DNA of 64,000 nt from Gnetum montanum (Eukaryota > Streptophyta > Gnetopsida > Gnetales > Gnetaceae). Under the pieces are notes generated by a model. It did no database searches. It had not been told where the DNA came from and saw only the letters and a program-made list of their open reading frames with translations. A program made the translations under genes and the position numbers. Shown here piece by piece: positions 21,886-32,919 of this stretch. The stretch covers positions 5,454-69,453 of the forward strand of contig MNCI01002656.1 of assembly GCA_015680685.1 (NCBI GenBank). Reading direction: 5' to 3'. The stretch's first letter is position 1, and the number at the start of each line of letters is the position of its first letter.

Positions 21886-22385
21886 AGAAACTTCCGTGTA
21901 GAGAGAAACTGGGAGTGGCAGAAAATCTGTGAGGGCACACCAGCTACCGAGGAAACAGAACAGAACGACGAATAAAGCATTCCCCTTGAAGTCACACTTG
22001 ATTCAACCAGTGGATCATCCCCGAGTCTGGAAACTACACAAGTCACACATTAATTATAATGTTTTTAAGTAAAGGGGACGCATGTTCGCAACAGGAGGAA
22101 AACCATGGAATGGTGAATGGGCGAATGACATGGACTCACTACCAAGTTTATGAAGTGAAAAAAAATGTAAAATCCAAGGACAACCATGCAATGGCGGGAG
22201 CCAGATAACGTGAAAGACTATTACAGTACCCATTGTACGAAAACTGACCGCGCCAAATGCCTGAAGATAATATGACGACATCTTAGCAATTATGCAGAAA
22301 ATGGAACAGGCACAAAGAAACAAAAAATAATTAAAGAAAAGGAAAATATGTTTAAAGAATGTGCAAACGTATGAACGATGGTGAA

Positions 22386-22470
22386 AAACAAAAAAGTGTA
22401 AAACGAAAAGGTGTAAAACAAAAAAGTGTAAAAAAAAAGATGTAAAACAAAAAAGTGTAATATAAAAAAT
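22386..22470. repeat. A-rich tandem repeat, about 16-bp unit
   Basis: About five imperfect units of GTGTAAAACAAAAAA follow one another. On the minus strand they translate into a hydrophobic Phe/Tyr/Leu run that imitates a membrane segment. Confidence 0.8.
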
Positions 22471-22599
22471 GACAAAATGATGAGGGGTGTAGTGAAATGG
22501 ATCAGCAGGGATGACGGTCTCCCCCATGATTGGGTGGAAAGGAGGAGATGCGAAAAATGAAACGTAGTCGACCGAGTGATGGCGAGGCGGTGGCACTGG

Positions 22600-23540
22600 T
22601 TGCGTGGAGTTCACAGAAAGGTTTTAGTTGTTGGTGGTTGACTAATTGTGTTCTAGTGGGGTCCTTAGGTTTGTGAATGAGAAAGGCCCCAGATGGGAAG
22701 GTTTTAGAGACAATATAAGGTCCCTCCCATAGTGTTTGAAACTTGGTCGGTTGGGATACATGTGAAGGGTTCCAATACAACACCTTGTCTCCACATCTAA
22801 ATGTGACTTTCCAAATCCTAAGATCATGTCGTTTCTTGTTATAGGCCTTGTGGATTTCATTTGAAAACAGGGCCACTAATCGGTCCTCATCTAGCACACT
22901 TAAATTGATTAGTCGTTCACGTTGTGCTAGCGGTAGGTCAAGGCTAAGGTCATTGGCGATGGATAGTGTCTGGAGTTCTGCTTGGATTGGAAGCGTTGGC
23001 AACTTTTCGTACACTAACTCATAGGGAGAGTACCCTACAGGAAGTTTCCAAGTGGAGCGATAGGCCCATAGGGCATNCAGCACTCCAAATCTGATAACGA
23101 TTTGTTGCTAGACAAATCATGCAACAGTGTTGGAAGAACAGTCAACGATGGCTGCCACTTCTACCAACTTTGTACAGTAGTCCACAGCCACGATGATGTA
23201 CGTCTTTCCATTTGACAAGGGGATGATGGACCCCATGAAGTTGATACCCCAGATGTCGAAGGGCTCCAGTGGCTAAATCCACTATTGAGGTCCCTCCAAC
23301 CGTGCCGTCATCCCACCATCACTCTGGCATCGTTCGCAGGAGCAGGCGAACCAGTGTGTGTCCCTAAAGATTGTAGGCCAGTAATACCATGCAAGTAGGA
23401 TTTTAATGGCCGTGCAGCATCCAGCACAGTGGCCCCCACAAGGGCGCTCGTGAGCATCTTGGAGGACGTGTAGTGTATCGTCATCAGGGACACACCATTG
23501 AACCAGGCCAATTGCATACACCTTGTAAAGGTGGCTGTTG
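22600..23540 (-). pseudogene. Integrase of the Athila-like element
   Basis: The HHCC zinc-binding part is visible at about 23460-23300 (AHERPCGGH then CSCERCQ). The core follows, with the first catalytic Asp region near 23240, now reading WGINFMGS (Asp to Asn). The frame then reaches RFGV at the N of position 23077 and resumes at ALWAYRST. About 65 residues present in the sister element (63065-63270), including the second Asp and the Glu of the catalytic triad, are missing. The C-terminal part (FRCGDKVLYWNPS, WEGPYIV) is intact. Integrase would insert the element cDNA; this copy is dead. Confidence 0.85.
23077..23077. other. Single N marking an assembly join or deletion
   Basis: The N falls exactly where about 195 bases of integrase coding sequence are missing relative to the related element at 63070-63265. 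It most likely hides a gap or collapsed join. Confidence 0.7.
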
Positions 23541-23739
23541 ATTTCTATGAAATGCTTGGCCTTATGGAGAAACTACTGTTTCTGTCAATGGTTCCACTCC
23601 TTGGGCAGCTCCTAGGTTGTGAGGTAGGTGAGGATGCGGTTGAACCAAGGGGATTCCTTGGGTGCTTGAGGATCAATTGCACTTGTGAAGAGGAGTTCAT
23701 CTGAAAACTGGTCGGATAAGGGCTCCTCCTCTTCTGTGT

Positions 23740-25320
23740 CATCCCATTGCAACCGAGACAAGTGGTTAGCAATCATGTTCTTGGTCCCCTTCCAATCTAC
23801 CATGGTAAGATCAAACTCCTAAAGAATCACCAGCCATTGGATTATGCGGGGGCTCACCGTTGGTTTGTTCATCAGGAACTGTATAGCACTATGGTCCATG
23901 TGCACAAACACCTCGTATTTGAGCACATAGTGCCAGAATTTGTCCAAGGTGAACACCACCACCATCAACTCCTTCTCGGTGGTGGTGTAGTTCAGCTAAG
24001 CACCCACAATGCTACGACTTGCATAGTGGATATAATATGGACATTTCTGATTGTCACACTTTGTAAGCATGGCTCTCAAGGCGTAGTTGGAGGCATCTAT
24101 CATAATATGAAAGGATCTAGACCAATCAGGTGCCTGTAGAACTAGAGATTTCACGAGTTTCTACTTCAGTGCTTGGAATGCAGACTCGCATTCCTTGGTC
24201 CAGATGAACAGAGCGTCCTTCTTTGTAAGTTCTACCAACGGCTTAGCGATATTCGAGAAGTGTTCAATGAAATGCCGGTAGTAACTAGTGTGTCCAAGGA
24301 ATGACCGAACATATTTGACGGTACTTGGTTGGCAGGTGGTTCCTTGGATGACCCTGATCTTTTTAGGGTCTACGCTGATCCCTATTTGTGAGATGCGATG
24401 CCCCAACACAATGCCCTCTTGGACCATCAAATGGCTCTTTTGCCAATTGAGCCACAAATTGGTGTCTACACACCTTTTTAGAACCTGCTTTAGACAGTCC
24501 AAGGCTTGCTCGAACATGACCCCATAGGTGGAGAATTCATCCATGAAGACTTTTACACCATTGCTGATTTGTTGTTGGAAGATGCTTAGGACAACGTGTT
24601 GGAATGTAGCAGGCGCATTGCACAGGCCAAAGGGCATCTTCTTATATGCAAAAGTCCCCCATGGACTTGTGAACGTTGTTTTGGCCTGGTCCTCTGGCGC
24701 TATTTGGATTTGGTTATAACCACTATAACCATCCAAAAAGCTATAGTAATGGTGTCCTGCGATGGTGTTCAACACCTGGTCCACAAATGGGACCAGGAAG
24801 TGATCCTTGAAGGTCACCATATTGAGCAACCGGAAATCAATACAGACCCTCCACTTGCCACCTTTCTTGGGCACAATAACGAGTGGGCTAACCCATTCGC
24901 TATCGGCGATAGAATAGATGAATCCTGCCTTTAGCAATTATTTGATTTCATCTTTTACGATCTACTTCAGTTTGGGATTCAATCATCTTTGTGGTTGTCA
25001 TCGTGGCTTCATGGAAGGGTCAAGATAGATCCGATGCTGGTAGACCCTGGGATCAACTCCAGTCAACTTAGGATATGACCATGCAAATGTAGCAACCCAT
25101 TTTTTACCATCTTTAGCAATCTCTTTTTCTGTTCAGGAGCAAGGGTAGCATTAATAATTACCGGCTTACCTTTTTGCAAGAATGCATATTCCAAGTGAGC
25201 TGGTAAAGAATTTAGCTCTAGGGGCTCTTGTTTGAAGCTCTCAGGGATTTGTTGTGTCCCCCAGTCATCTTGGTTATCAACAGTGGAGACCTGTTGATGA
25301 ACCTCATCCATTTCGTCCAT
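23740..25320 (-). pseudogene. Reverse transcriptase and RNase H of the Athila-like element
   Basis: A linker with SFKQEPLELNSLP (25230) leads into RT at about 24940-24300 (KKGGKWRVCIDFRLLN, FLDGYSGYNQIQI, MPFGLCNAPATFQ) and RNase H at about 24140-23750 (IMIDASNYAL, TEKELMVVVFTL, VHMDHSAIQ). The catalytic box FMDDFS reads FMDEFS, so the last Asp is replaced. The last RNase H Asp is also lost (ANHLSRL for ADHLSRL). A one-base loss in an A run (25100-25105, six where the frame needs seven) breaks the frame before RT; it could be real or a sequencing slip. Confidence 0.88.
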
Positions 25321-25559
25321 GCTTTCAACGTAGGCTTACACTAGTCCCTCAGACGGTTCCATGCATAGTGCGCTGCTAGTAGGGTCAGCTGTCAACCATT
25401 GGGTGCCCTCTTGGTTAGTGGCTACTGCGTATAGGCACTATTGAACAGGTGATTCCTCGGTACACCGACTGCATGCTTGAATGGATATTCGCTTAGCGGA
25501 CCATAACTTCTACACATAGCTGCACCTTGAGTCACTATATGCGATGCATGGAATGCGCT

Positions 25560-25960
25560 TCTTCTCGATCTTTCTAAAAAGATTTTCCTTTGAAATTTCT
25601 AGGGACAGATCTTAGAGTCCTAGTCGTGCATCCATCGTGCTTAGCCAGGCTCTTCCCATGATGATTGGAAAGTTCCCCTTGCAGTTCTCTACATGGATGA
25701 CCAGGAAATCAGCAGGATAGAATCACCCACAAACAGTGGTCACGATGTCCTCCACCAAACCCAAGGGAACGGTGATGGACTGGTCTGCTAACTTGAGCTG
25801 GATGTTGCTCTTCTTTAGTGGGGGCAAGTTCTAGTTCTTGTACATATCATAAGAGATCAAATTGACCCTTGACCCCAAGTCCATAAGAGCTTTGCATGGC
25901 TCGTTCCCTGCCACCTAAAGATAGATGAGGAGGCTTCCCAGATATGTCAATTTTTGGGGA
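25560..25960 (-). pseudogene. Aspartic protease of the Athila-like element
   Basis: The active-site motif KALMDLGSRVNLI lies at about 25890-25855 and the closing motif IIMGRAWLSTMDAR at about 25670-25630. Both are typical of Athila retropepsins that process gag-pol. In-frame stops interrupt it. Confidence 0.8.
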
Positions 25961-28340
25961 GGATGACTTGCTTTGATCTAGTCGGTCATGACATGTGTGA
26001 GCATGACTGTCTGGACGTTGGAGTGCAACTGGCTAGAGGGTTGCTTGGGAAGTATGATGGTGGAGGCATTGGTAGGTTCGGAGGCACTGGCCACAGGCGT
26101 AGGTGAGGGTGTGTTCAGATTACTAGGCCGGAAGAAAAGATGTTTTCGTGGCTTGGATTCTGGTCCACTTGGTCGAGGTGCCGATTGTAAGTTAACAACC
26201 CTCATAGTGTTTCGTTGTTGTGGTTGTGGCGTTATTTCTCCTTGCATTGATGGAGTAGGTGGCAACTGAGTGGGATGTTGTGGAGGAGTGGTAGGAGAAG
26301 GTGATGGAGGGTAGAAGAGATGTGGGTTTTTCCCCTTGGGTGATGGAGATGGATGTCAAAAATATTCAGGGGGTGGTAATTACTAGGAAAGGCCGCATGA
26401 CTGGAAGAGTCTCTTGGAGGGACCGGTTGCTAAACATAGTACCCATAAGGATTTGGCTGTTTGTAAGGGTATTGCTGCCTTGGAGGTGGCATCCCCCACG
26501 CTTGTGGTTGCTACCATTGTTGAAAGTATTCATATGGTTGCGGGGGCGTTCCACTTGGATAATATCCTTGCTACTGCTGGTGGAACCGCCTGGAATTGCC
26601 TTGTGGATAAGGCAACCTTCTGGGTGTTTTCTGTTGCACCAAACAAGGGTTCAAGACGTACACCCCAGACTCTTGAAGATGTCACACCACAGGACAACAT
26701 CCCTTAGGATGTTCATATTGGCATATGCCACATTCATCATCCTCCTTGGTGTTAGAGTCTGCAACATGCTCTGCTACAACAACTTTTTCCTTACCTTTAT
26801 GTTGGGCACATTTAGCTCCCTTCTTCCTGCGTCGATCACGCTCATTACCTTATTCTCTGGACTCTTCTGCAATTTTTAGTACACTTTCGAACTTCTCATC
26901 CAAAGAGTCCCATATTTTATCCACCTTTGCTGATATTTTAGATGTAAAATTTTGTAATGGCAAAGTCTTTTGATTCACCGTTTCTTCCAGCAGTGATTCA
27001 TCCTCCTCATCACAAAATCGAACCTCCCTTTTTCTGAGGGAAGGGTCCCGGATGAATTCTTCTGCATTCTTCTTTTTCCTAAGTTCTCCTTCCTCCTTGG
27101 CCACCTGTTTAATGAGGCGCTGCAACTGATGGGTCCTTAGCTTTGACAGTCATCCCTTGGCGTACACGCCAAGGGTCTTTCGCATTTCAAAACGAAGCCC
27201 ATCAATGATGTGGTGAAGTTGTGCCCATTGAGAGTAACCATGACTAGGGCACTCTAGAGTACGTTTGATATTTGTCATTAAAAATTTCAAGCATTGTACT
27301 CCATCTTCTGATTGATTCCGGCTCCAAGGACCGGTACCAACTTTCAGCTTCTTTGATGAGTGTGCGAGGGAACAGCTTCAGCTATTGCCAATTATTGTCG
27401 ATGTTCTATAGGGTGCAGGCATCAGGAAACGCTTGCAGGTGGGTATGCGGATCATAGTTGTATCCCCCTTCAAATCTGGGGATGTTGTTCATATCAACAC
27501 ACTTGATTTGACTATCCTTTATGTGCCTACTAGGAATTTGAACTACCTCTACGATCTAGAGCATGCTTTGAGTAGCTAACAACGGCTCGTCTGAATCATA
27601 GTCCTGCTGAAGACCATCCGAACCTTCTTACCACCATCTGAACCTTTTTACCACCATCCTTTCACTCCTTCCTTCCCCCATTATGCTCAGAGCCTGAGCT
27701 GGATGAAGGCGCAGGAGAGTGAGAGTATGGAGAATAAGGAGAGGCATTGCCACTGCTTCGGTATCGATCTCTCCCTCTACCTTGATGGCGGCCTCGATCA
27801 TCCTACCTAGTCTTGCTACGTAACCCTCCATCCCCTTAAGGATCGTGGTCACTTAGAGGTTTGTTCTAAATGATTGACTGGAGGATCTGCTACCCCAGGG
27901 GAAGTTCGGTCCAATGGGTATCATGAAAGACAGGATCCCCATCGTCTTGCAGCCCTTGCAAAAATAAGGGGTTACTGAATTGTTTCCCCTTCTGTTGTTC
28001 ATGTTTGTCTGCCTGCTGCTGGTCTCTTTCTCATGAAGCCGAAGTGGGATGATAGTCTCGATAATCATGGTCCTCCATGACATACTCCACCACCCGGTCT
28101 TGGTTGCCCAATCTGCCCAGATTGTGATATAGCATTGTAGGAGTTGATCGGTCGGGTGGTAGCACGATGCTACCCTCCATGTCCAGCCATCGCAGATGCT
28201 CATCCTGATGTAGGATGAATGTGAAATCAGGCACATATTCATCGGAATGTTTGTACACCACCTGACATTCTTGTGGCACCGGTGGTTTGAATACCTCTCT
28301 CCTGTGAGAAGACATGTTGGACGTTAGATGGTCCATGTAA
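25960..28340 (-). pseudogene. Gag of the Athila-like element
   Basis: It starts near 28336 (MDHLTSNMSSHRRE), with VPDFTFILHQDE and GSIVLPPDRS shared with the gag at 57700-57830. A coiled segment lies at 27125-26850 (KEEGELRKKKNAEEF). A zinc knuckle at 26694-26732 (CGICQYEHPKGCC) and a Pro/Tyr-rich tail follow. The capsid core between about 27850 and 27130 is damaged. The knuckle spacing is CX2CX3HX4C, one residue shorter than the canonical CCHC. Confidence 0.8.
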
Positions 28341-28462
28341 TCGTTGTACCTTACTATTTACTTAAATTCACCTAGCGTGTAGAAATGTTTCTATCCTGGG
28401 TCCGTCCCAATGACTTGAATGATAATTTCACTAAGGTTAGATGACGCATGTAAGACTAACAG

Positions 28463-28480
28463 TCCCTGGCAATGGCGCCA
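28463..28480 (-). other. Primer binding site for tRNA-Asp
   Basis: The plus strand reads TCCCTGGCAATGGCGCCA, identical to the 3' end of plant tRNA-Asp except for two C-to-T changes. It sits one base from the 5' LTR. Confidence 0.9.
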
Positions 28481-28481
28481 A

Positions 28482-29412
28482 TGATGAGCAGCTAGGTACC
28501 CCTACGCCCAACCATACGAATCACAAGCGTTCATGCGCAACTTGGTCGAAATTTGTAGACTGTAAGCACTTAACATACACCAGAGTCTAACCAGTGAAAC
28601 CTTGGGNCCTGGTCGAAATTTGTAGACCGTAAGCACTTAACATACACCAGAGTCTAACCAGTGAAACCTTGGGTTAGAACGGTTGTTGTCATCCTAATCT
28701 CACTTGTGAGGTTTTGTTTATGATGGTTAAGTGAGACTAAGGCTAATGATTTTTATAACTTTTTAATTATCTTTTTGGACGGCTAATTATCTTGGAAAGT
28801 AAGGCTAGAATATTAATTAATGTAAGATTATCTTAATATAAATCTTAACTATTCCTAACATAAGTATCTGGTCCCATCTTCCGAGCACGTTCTAAGCATC
28901 TCCTAACACTTATGGGTTACCAGACGTTAAGCATCACTGGGTTTACCAAGTGTTTGAGTTATGTTCGAGATGGTTGTACTCATGGCCTTTAAGAACTACG
29001 AATGAACAATAGCGATTGAAATCATAATAACAAAAACTTAAGTAATTAACAAGTAACTAATAAAGCATAAACATATAAAACTATTGAATGCATAAAATAG
29101 CTAAGTCCAAATGCTGCAAGGAATGCTTGAATAGTTCGTCTTTATTGCCGTCACGTCAATGGGCTCAGATACATCAACGCTCGAATAAAGAGCCAATCAC
29201 TTTTCTTACACCTGCTGTGGGCACTTGGAAAATATTCTATCTCCTACAGGAAAAAACTGCAAGAGCTTCACTACAACTAACTAAAAAGGTGCCTAAATGA
29301 GTCGGAAGGCCCTCTTATTTATAGGTCAGGATAGGCGACTGCGTAAATGGGGTCACGTCGACGCCACGTATACGCGGCCCAGTCGATGCACTGACTAAAT
29401 AATAGTTCATCA
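28482..29412 (-). mobile_element. 5' LTR of the Athila-like element
   Basis: It runs from TGATGAG beside the primer site to TTCATCA. A 65-base direct duplication around the N at 28607 lengthens it artificially. It lacks about 50 bases (near 29360) present in the left LTR. The minus-strand TATA box lies at about 29312-29325. Confidence 0.88.
28542..28673. repeat. 65-bp direct duplication around a single N
   Basis: Bases 28542-28606 and 28609-28673 match except for two C/T differences, with the N at 28607 between them. The left LTR has only one copy. This looks like two contig ends with an unmerged overlap. Confidence 0.8.
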
Positions 29413-29660
29413 GTTTCGTAGTTGTAGAAAGTGAATGCTTGTACTATGATGTTAGACTGTTGATAGGAGTCTTTATTTGAGTAAATTATACTTGAACACA
29501 TTTTATGCACGACAATTTCATTGTAATTGTTAAAGATGAATACAGGAATTATAGATCCTAATACCGTAACTAAGATCATAGGAAATGCACCAATGGAGCA
29601 TGTAGCAATTTCATTGTAATTGCTAAAGACAAATACATGAATTATAAAGGAAATGTAATA
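29413..29660 (+). repeat. LTR relic and 92-bp-spaced direct repeat
   Basis: 29413-29520 (GTTTCGTAG, CTTTATTTGAGTAAATT, TTTATGCACGACAA) matches the LTR at 53845-53955 in the same orientation. A 40-base block beginning CAATTTCATTGTAATTG occurs at 29514 and again at 29606. Confidence 0.65.
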
Positions 29661-29741
29661 ATGTGTTAAGTGTGATTTGAATTGGCAACCTTTAGCTTTA
29701 CAAGATAATGAATTAAACACTTGAGCCACACATTCTTTGTG

Positions 29742-29879
29742 CTAACAATGAGGTGTTAGCCTAGTAGTAAGGCACTTGATTTGAAAGCTCAAAGTCATGA
29801 GCTTGATTCTGGTGGGCAATGTTAAGTTACAAAGTTTTAATTGAACTATATTACAATTCTTTCAAGGTTCTAACACCCC
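29742..29879 (+). mobile_element. tRNA-derived SINE with perfect 16-bp target duplication
   Basis: The element is flanked by identical CCACACATTCTTTGTG copies at 29726-29741 and 29880-29895. It has A-box GTTAGCCTAGTAG (29755-29767) and B-box GAGCTTGATTC (29799-29809), then a body shared with 7828-7988. It ends GGTTCTAACACCCC, without the A or T tail usual in plant SINEs. Length is 138 bp. Confidence 0.85.
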
Positions 29880-29895
29880 CCACACATTCTTTGTG

Positions 29896-31207
29896 TTCAA
29901 GAAATAAAAAATGCTATGATAAATATAATACATACAGTACAAAAGAATAAACTTACGTTGCCATTTTAAAGAAATAATCTATTTGGAATTTTATAATTTT
30001 AATATTTTTTATGTATTGTTGAATAAATAATAAATTAAATCACATTGCAATCTCTTGCGTCACAAGCACAACATTCATACACAAAAAACAATTATATAGT
30101 ATACATACAGTACAATTTCTTGCAAGATAGGTGCAATCCCAAATTAAATACACGTATCATAATCTCTTTTGAGATAGGTGCAACTCCAAATCAATTACAC
30201 ACTTGCATATGGGGTTCTTCTAGGACAAGTGCAAAACTATCACACAAAAGAAAATAAAGTATCATCAATAATGTCCTTGATGACCCAACAATATTTTGTA
30301 TAGATATAACCTCCTTGGGCAAGGTTGAATTGTTGCAAACTTCGCATTCTTAACTAAGGAATTAAATAAAATAATTAATTAATAAACTCATTAAATTAAT
30401 TAGACATGAATTAATTAATAACACCATATTTTCTTTATTTCATATTTATAAAGAATTTGCAATTCCTTTCATATAGTCCCCCCTTATAGATAAATCAAAA
30501 AGCTTTTTGCAGTGAATAATAAAAAGAAAATCATGAGCTTTATTGTAATCTCTCACTAGAGGACCGCAATAGTATTATATTTGTGTATAAGTGATTATAC
30601 TTGGTTGGGGGTTATGAGGGTGTATAGCTAGTGATATTATGTCATGATATATTTTTTGAGACTTAATAATATTATGCTTATGATCATGATTTATTATGAC
30701 TATGCATATTCATCTTGCTGGATGTATAGTATGGTGTTTGTGGCTGGAAGGATGTGAGGGTTGTGGATGTCCATGCTATGCATTATAGCTTTGACATTAG
30801 TGTTGTTTAGCATATCATGTTATGTAATTATAGGTCAACACTCTTTAGTTAATCATGTTATGATGCAATAATAATGTGATACATGTTGGAGTTGTATGGC
30901 TAGTTAGCATATGTTATGGTGCATGTATAGCTTTATAATTGTGCTATAGATGAGATATGATGTTTATAGGGTCAACCAATATTTTGACTGGATGTCCCGT
31001 GTGTTGTTTATAGAGTCTAGATTCCTCGACATTAGTTAGGACAAGGGAATTAAGTAGGAGACTTTATAAAATGAAATCGTAAATAAATGTAATTTTATTT
31101 TGTTTATATATAATTAAAGCATAAAATTTTTTTCATTTTTCACTTTCATGATCATGTTCCTGTGCCTCACAATTTTCTTTGATTTCTTTCAATTTTTTGT
31201 TTTCCTC
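29896..31207. other. AT-rich spacer
   Basis: No gene is supported. A 28-base unit beginning GATAGGTGCAA occurs twice (30126-30153 and 30173-30200). The rest is TGAT/TATG-rich sequence resembling 52500-53640. Confidence 0.5.
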
Positions 31208-31212
31208 CACTT
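31208..31212. other. Left target-site duplication CACTT
   Basis: CACTT precedes the left LTR and is repeated at 50528-50532 after the right LTR. Confidence 0.8.
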
Positions 31213-32905
31213 TGTAGCGATCAAAAATGTTAGAGGCTAGAATGGTACATCGAGAGGTTCACGGTTGTATAGTTTGACACTACGTCCACGTGAGGGCCTA
31301 CTAGAAATGAAGGTGGGGTATCCAAAGCAATCTTGTCAATCAAATTGGGACTTATGGGATGTTATGCCAAAACAAATGTTGGGGGGGTTTGCATGATGTT
31401 TGCAATGTCCATGGTGTCAACTAGGGTGAGTGTAGTTGAGGTTTTAGATGCAAAACAAGGGTGCAAATGTATGAATATATGCAGAAAAATACTGAAAAAT
31501 GCAAATAAAATGATAGAATGTGAGTGAAAATGCCAAAAAATACACAGAGAATGAATGAGAGAGAAAGAAGAACCACCCCAAATGAGGGGAGCGTAGTTAA
31601 TTATAAAGAAAAGGTGAGGAGGTATGCAGTGTATAGATAGGCACAGTAGGTAGTATAGTCATAGTCTCAGGGTGTTCGGGTTGCAAAGATTGACGTCTGC
31701 TGTGAGGTCTAGGCCTATTGGGTTGGTTGCTATGGTGTCCTCCAGGCTGTGGTGGTCTGTGGTGTGCTAAGCGATGTGCAACGTTGCTGTGGTGGTGTGC
31801 AATGATGTCTACCAAAGTGAAAAGCGTGCTTGAATGCTAGAATGCCACAAATGCAAGTTTGCTAGCCAAATGCTTCAAATGCAACCTTGCTTTTGATTTG
31901 CCAACCTCTAGAAGGTGGAACATTGGGGTATTTATAGGCCTAGGGTTGCCATGAATTGCAGATCAAGCACCATGTGGCATAGGAGTAGTTGGGACTACAC
32001 TAGCTCCAACTACACTCCCGCTAAAGCAAATGGTGTTTTGCTAGTTTGCTCCAATGGACCTTGTGAGACTACTAGACTATGACTATGCTACCAAGACTAC
32101 ATGTGCAAGTGCTAAATAGACCACCATGTACCTAAAAACAATGCAAAATAGTGTAGTTCTGGAGACTATGCTCTGGGACTATGTTGTCCAGTTTTTTGAG
32201 TGGTGTCAAGCGTAGGTATAATTTGGGGGCAAATGGGGGATGTAAAAGAAGTGCAAAGTGCTGATCTTGCTTGCCGAAGGAATGTTGGAGCTAAGATAAA
32301 GGCTAATGCTAAGTTCTAGAGGCTCTTGGAGGAAGTTTTGCATGACTATGCTAATTACGCTCTAAAGTGTAGTCCAACAATTAAACGAATTTTGCAAAAA
32401 CTATGCTCCAGTGTTGACTACGTTGACTACTCTCTAGAGCATAGTCTTGGTAGTGAGAGCATATCCTTGACACTTAGAAAAATCTGGCAAAACTTGATGT
32501 CTTTCTACAGACTATGCTAACTACGCTCTAGAGCATAGCCTCAAAAGTTAGAAAATCTGCTAAACTGTCTCTTCCATGTCAACCCAGCTTAACAGCTTTT
32601 AGTTTGACACTTAGGAAAATTTGCAAAACTAGCCATTTCCTTGCTAACTACACTAACTATGCTCTAGAGTGTAGTCCTAGCAATGAGAGCGTAGTTAGGA
32701 CACTTAGAAAATTTTGTAGCTGTTGTTGACACTTAGAAAATTTTTGCAAATCTAGACTTATGTTACAGACTATGCTGACTATGCTCTAGAGTGTAGTCCC
32801 AGCAGTAGGGAGCATAGGCCCAACACTTAGAAAAAATTTGCCTAGTCCTAACACTTAGAAAAATTTGCAATTGAGATCTAATGACCTAAATTTTGTGATG
32901 TTTCA
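31213..32905 (-). mobile_element. 3' LTR of the Tat-like element
   Basis: It starts TGTAGCGATCAAAAATG and ends GATGTTTCA, collinear with 48824-50527. A minus-strand TATA box (CCTATAAATACCC) lies at about 31927-31939. Palindromic subrepeats occupy about 32335-32800. Confidence 0.9.
32335..32840. repeat. Palindromic subrepeats in the 3' LTR
   Basis: Five units carry the dyad ACTAYGCTCTAGAGYRTAGT followed by a block of the type CACTTAGAAAAATTTGCAAAA. The same array is at about 49950-50470 in the other LTR. Confidence 0.75.
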
Positions 32906-32919
32906 TTGGTTCCTCTTTG
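32906..32919 (-). other. Polypurine tract of the Tat-like element
   Basis: On the minus strand the bases before the 3' LTR read CCAAAGAGGAACCA, a purine-rich run directly against the LTR. Confidence 0.55.

Larger units (their letters stand above)
20961..22600 (-). other. Non-coding spacer between integrase and extra ORF
   Basis: No conserved protein domain is visible. The segment holds the repeats listed separately at 21693-21885 and 22386-22470. Confidence 0.4.
16597..29412 (-). mobile_element. Athila-like Ty3/gypsy retrotransposon, nearly complete, 12.8 kb
   Basis: Minus-strand order from right to left: 5' LTR (28482-29412), tRNA-Asp primer site, gag, protease, RT, RNase H, integrase, spacer, extra ORF, polypurine tract (17433-17443) and 3' LTR (16597-17432). 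The protease motif DLGS..NLI, the RT block FLDGYSGYNQIQI and the FMDxFSTYG box, together with the tRNA-Asp primer site, are Athila hallmarks. By eye the two LTRs differ at about 6% of positions, mostly transitions. No matching target duplication is seen (GTTAG on the left, GTTTC on the right). The outer 80-90 bases of the left LTR are missing, so the left boundary looks like a later deletion. Confidence 0.9.

Noticed and set aside
22054-22614. Undamaged 186-codon minus-strand frame with hydrophobic stretches right after integrase, where Athila env-like ORFs lie
   Set aside because: The hydrophobic part is the translation of the A-rich tandem repeat at 22386-22470 and low-complexity sequence. 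The rest has no env feature and the frame differs from both neighbouring ORFs.
26301-26879. 192-codon plus-strand frame
   Set aside because: It is the opposite strand of the gag zinc-knuckle region. The minus strand carries the conserved motifs.
28607-28607. N taken as an ordinary ambiguous base
   Set aside because: The duplicated 65-base block around it shows it is a join.
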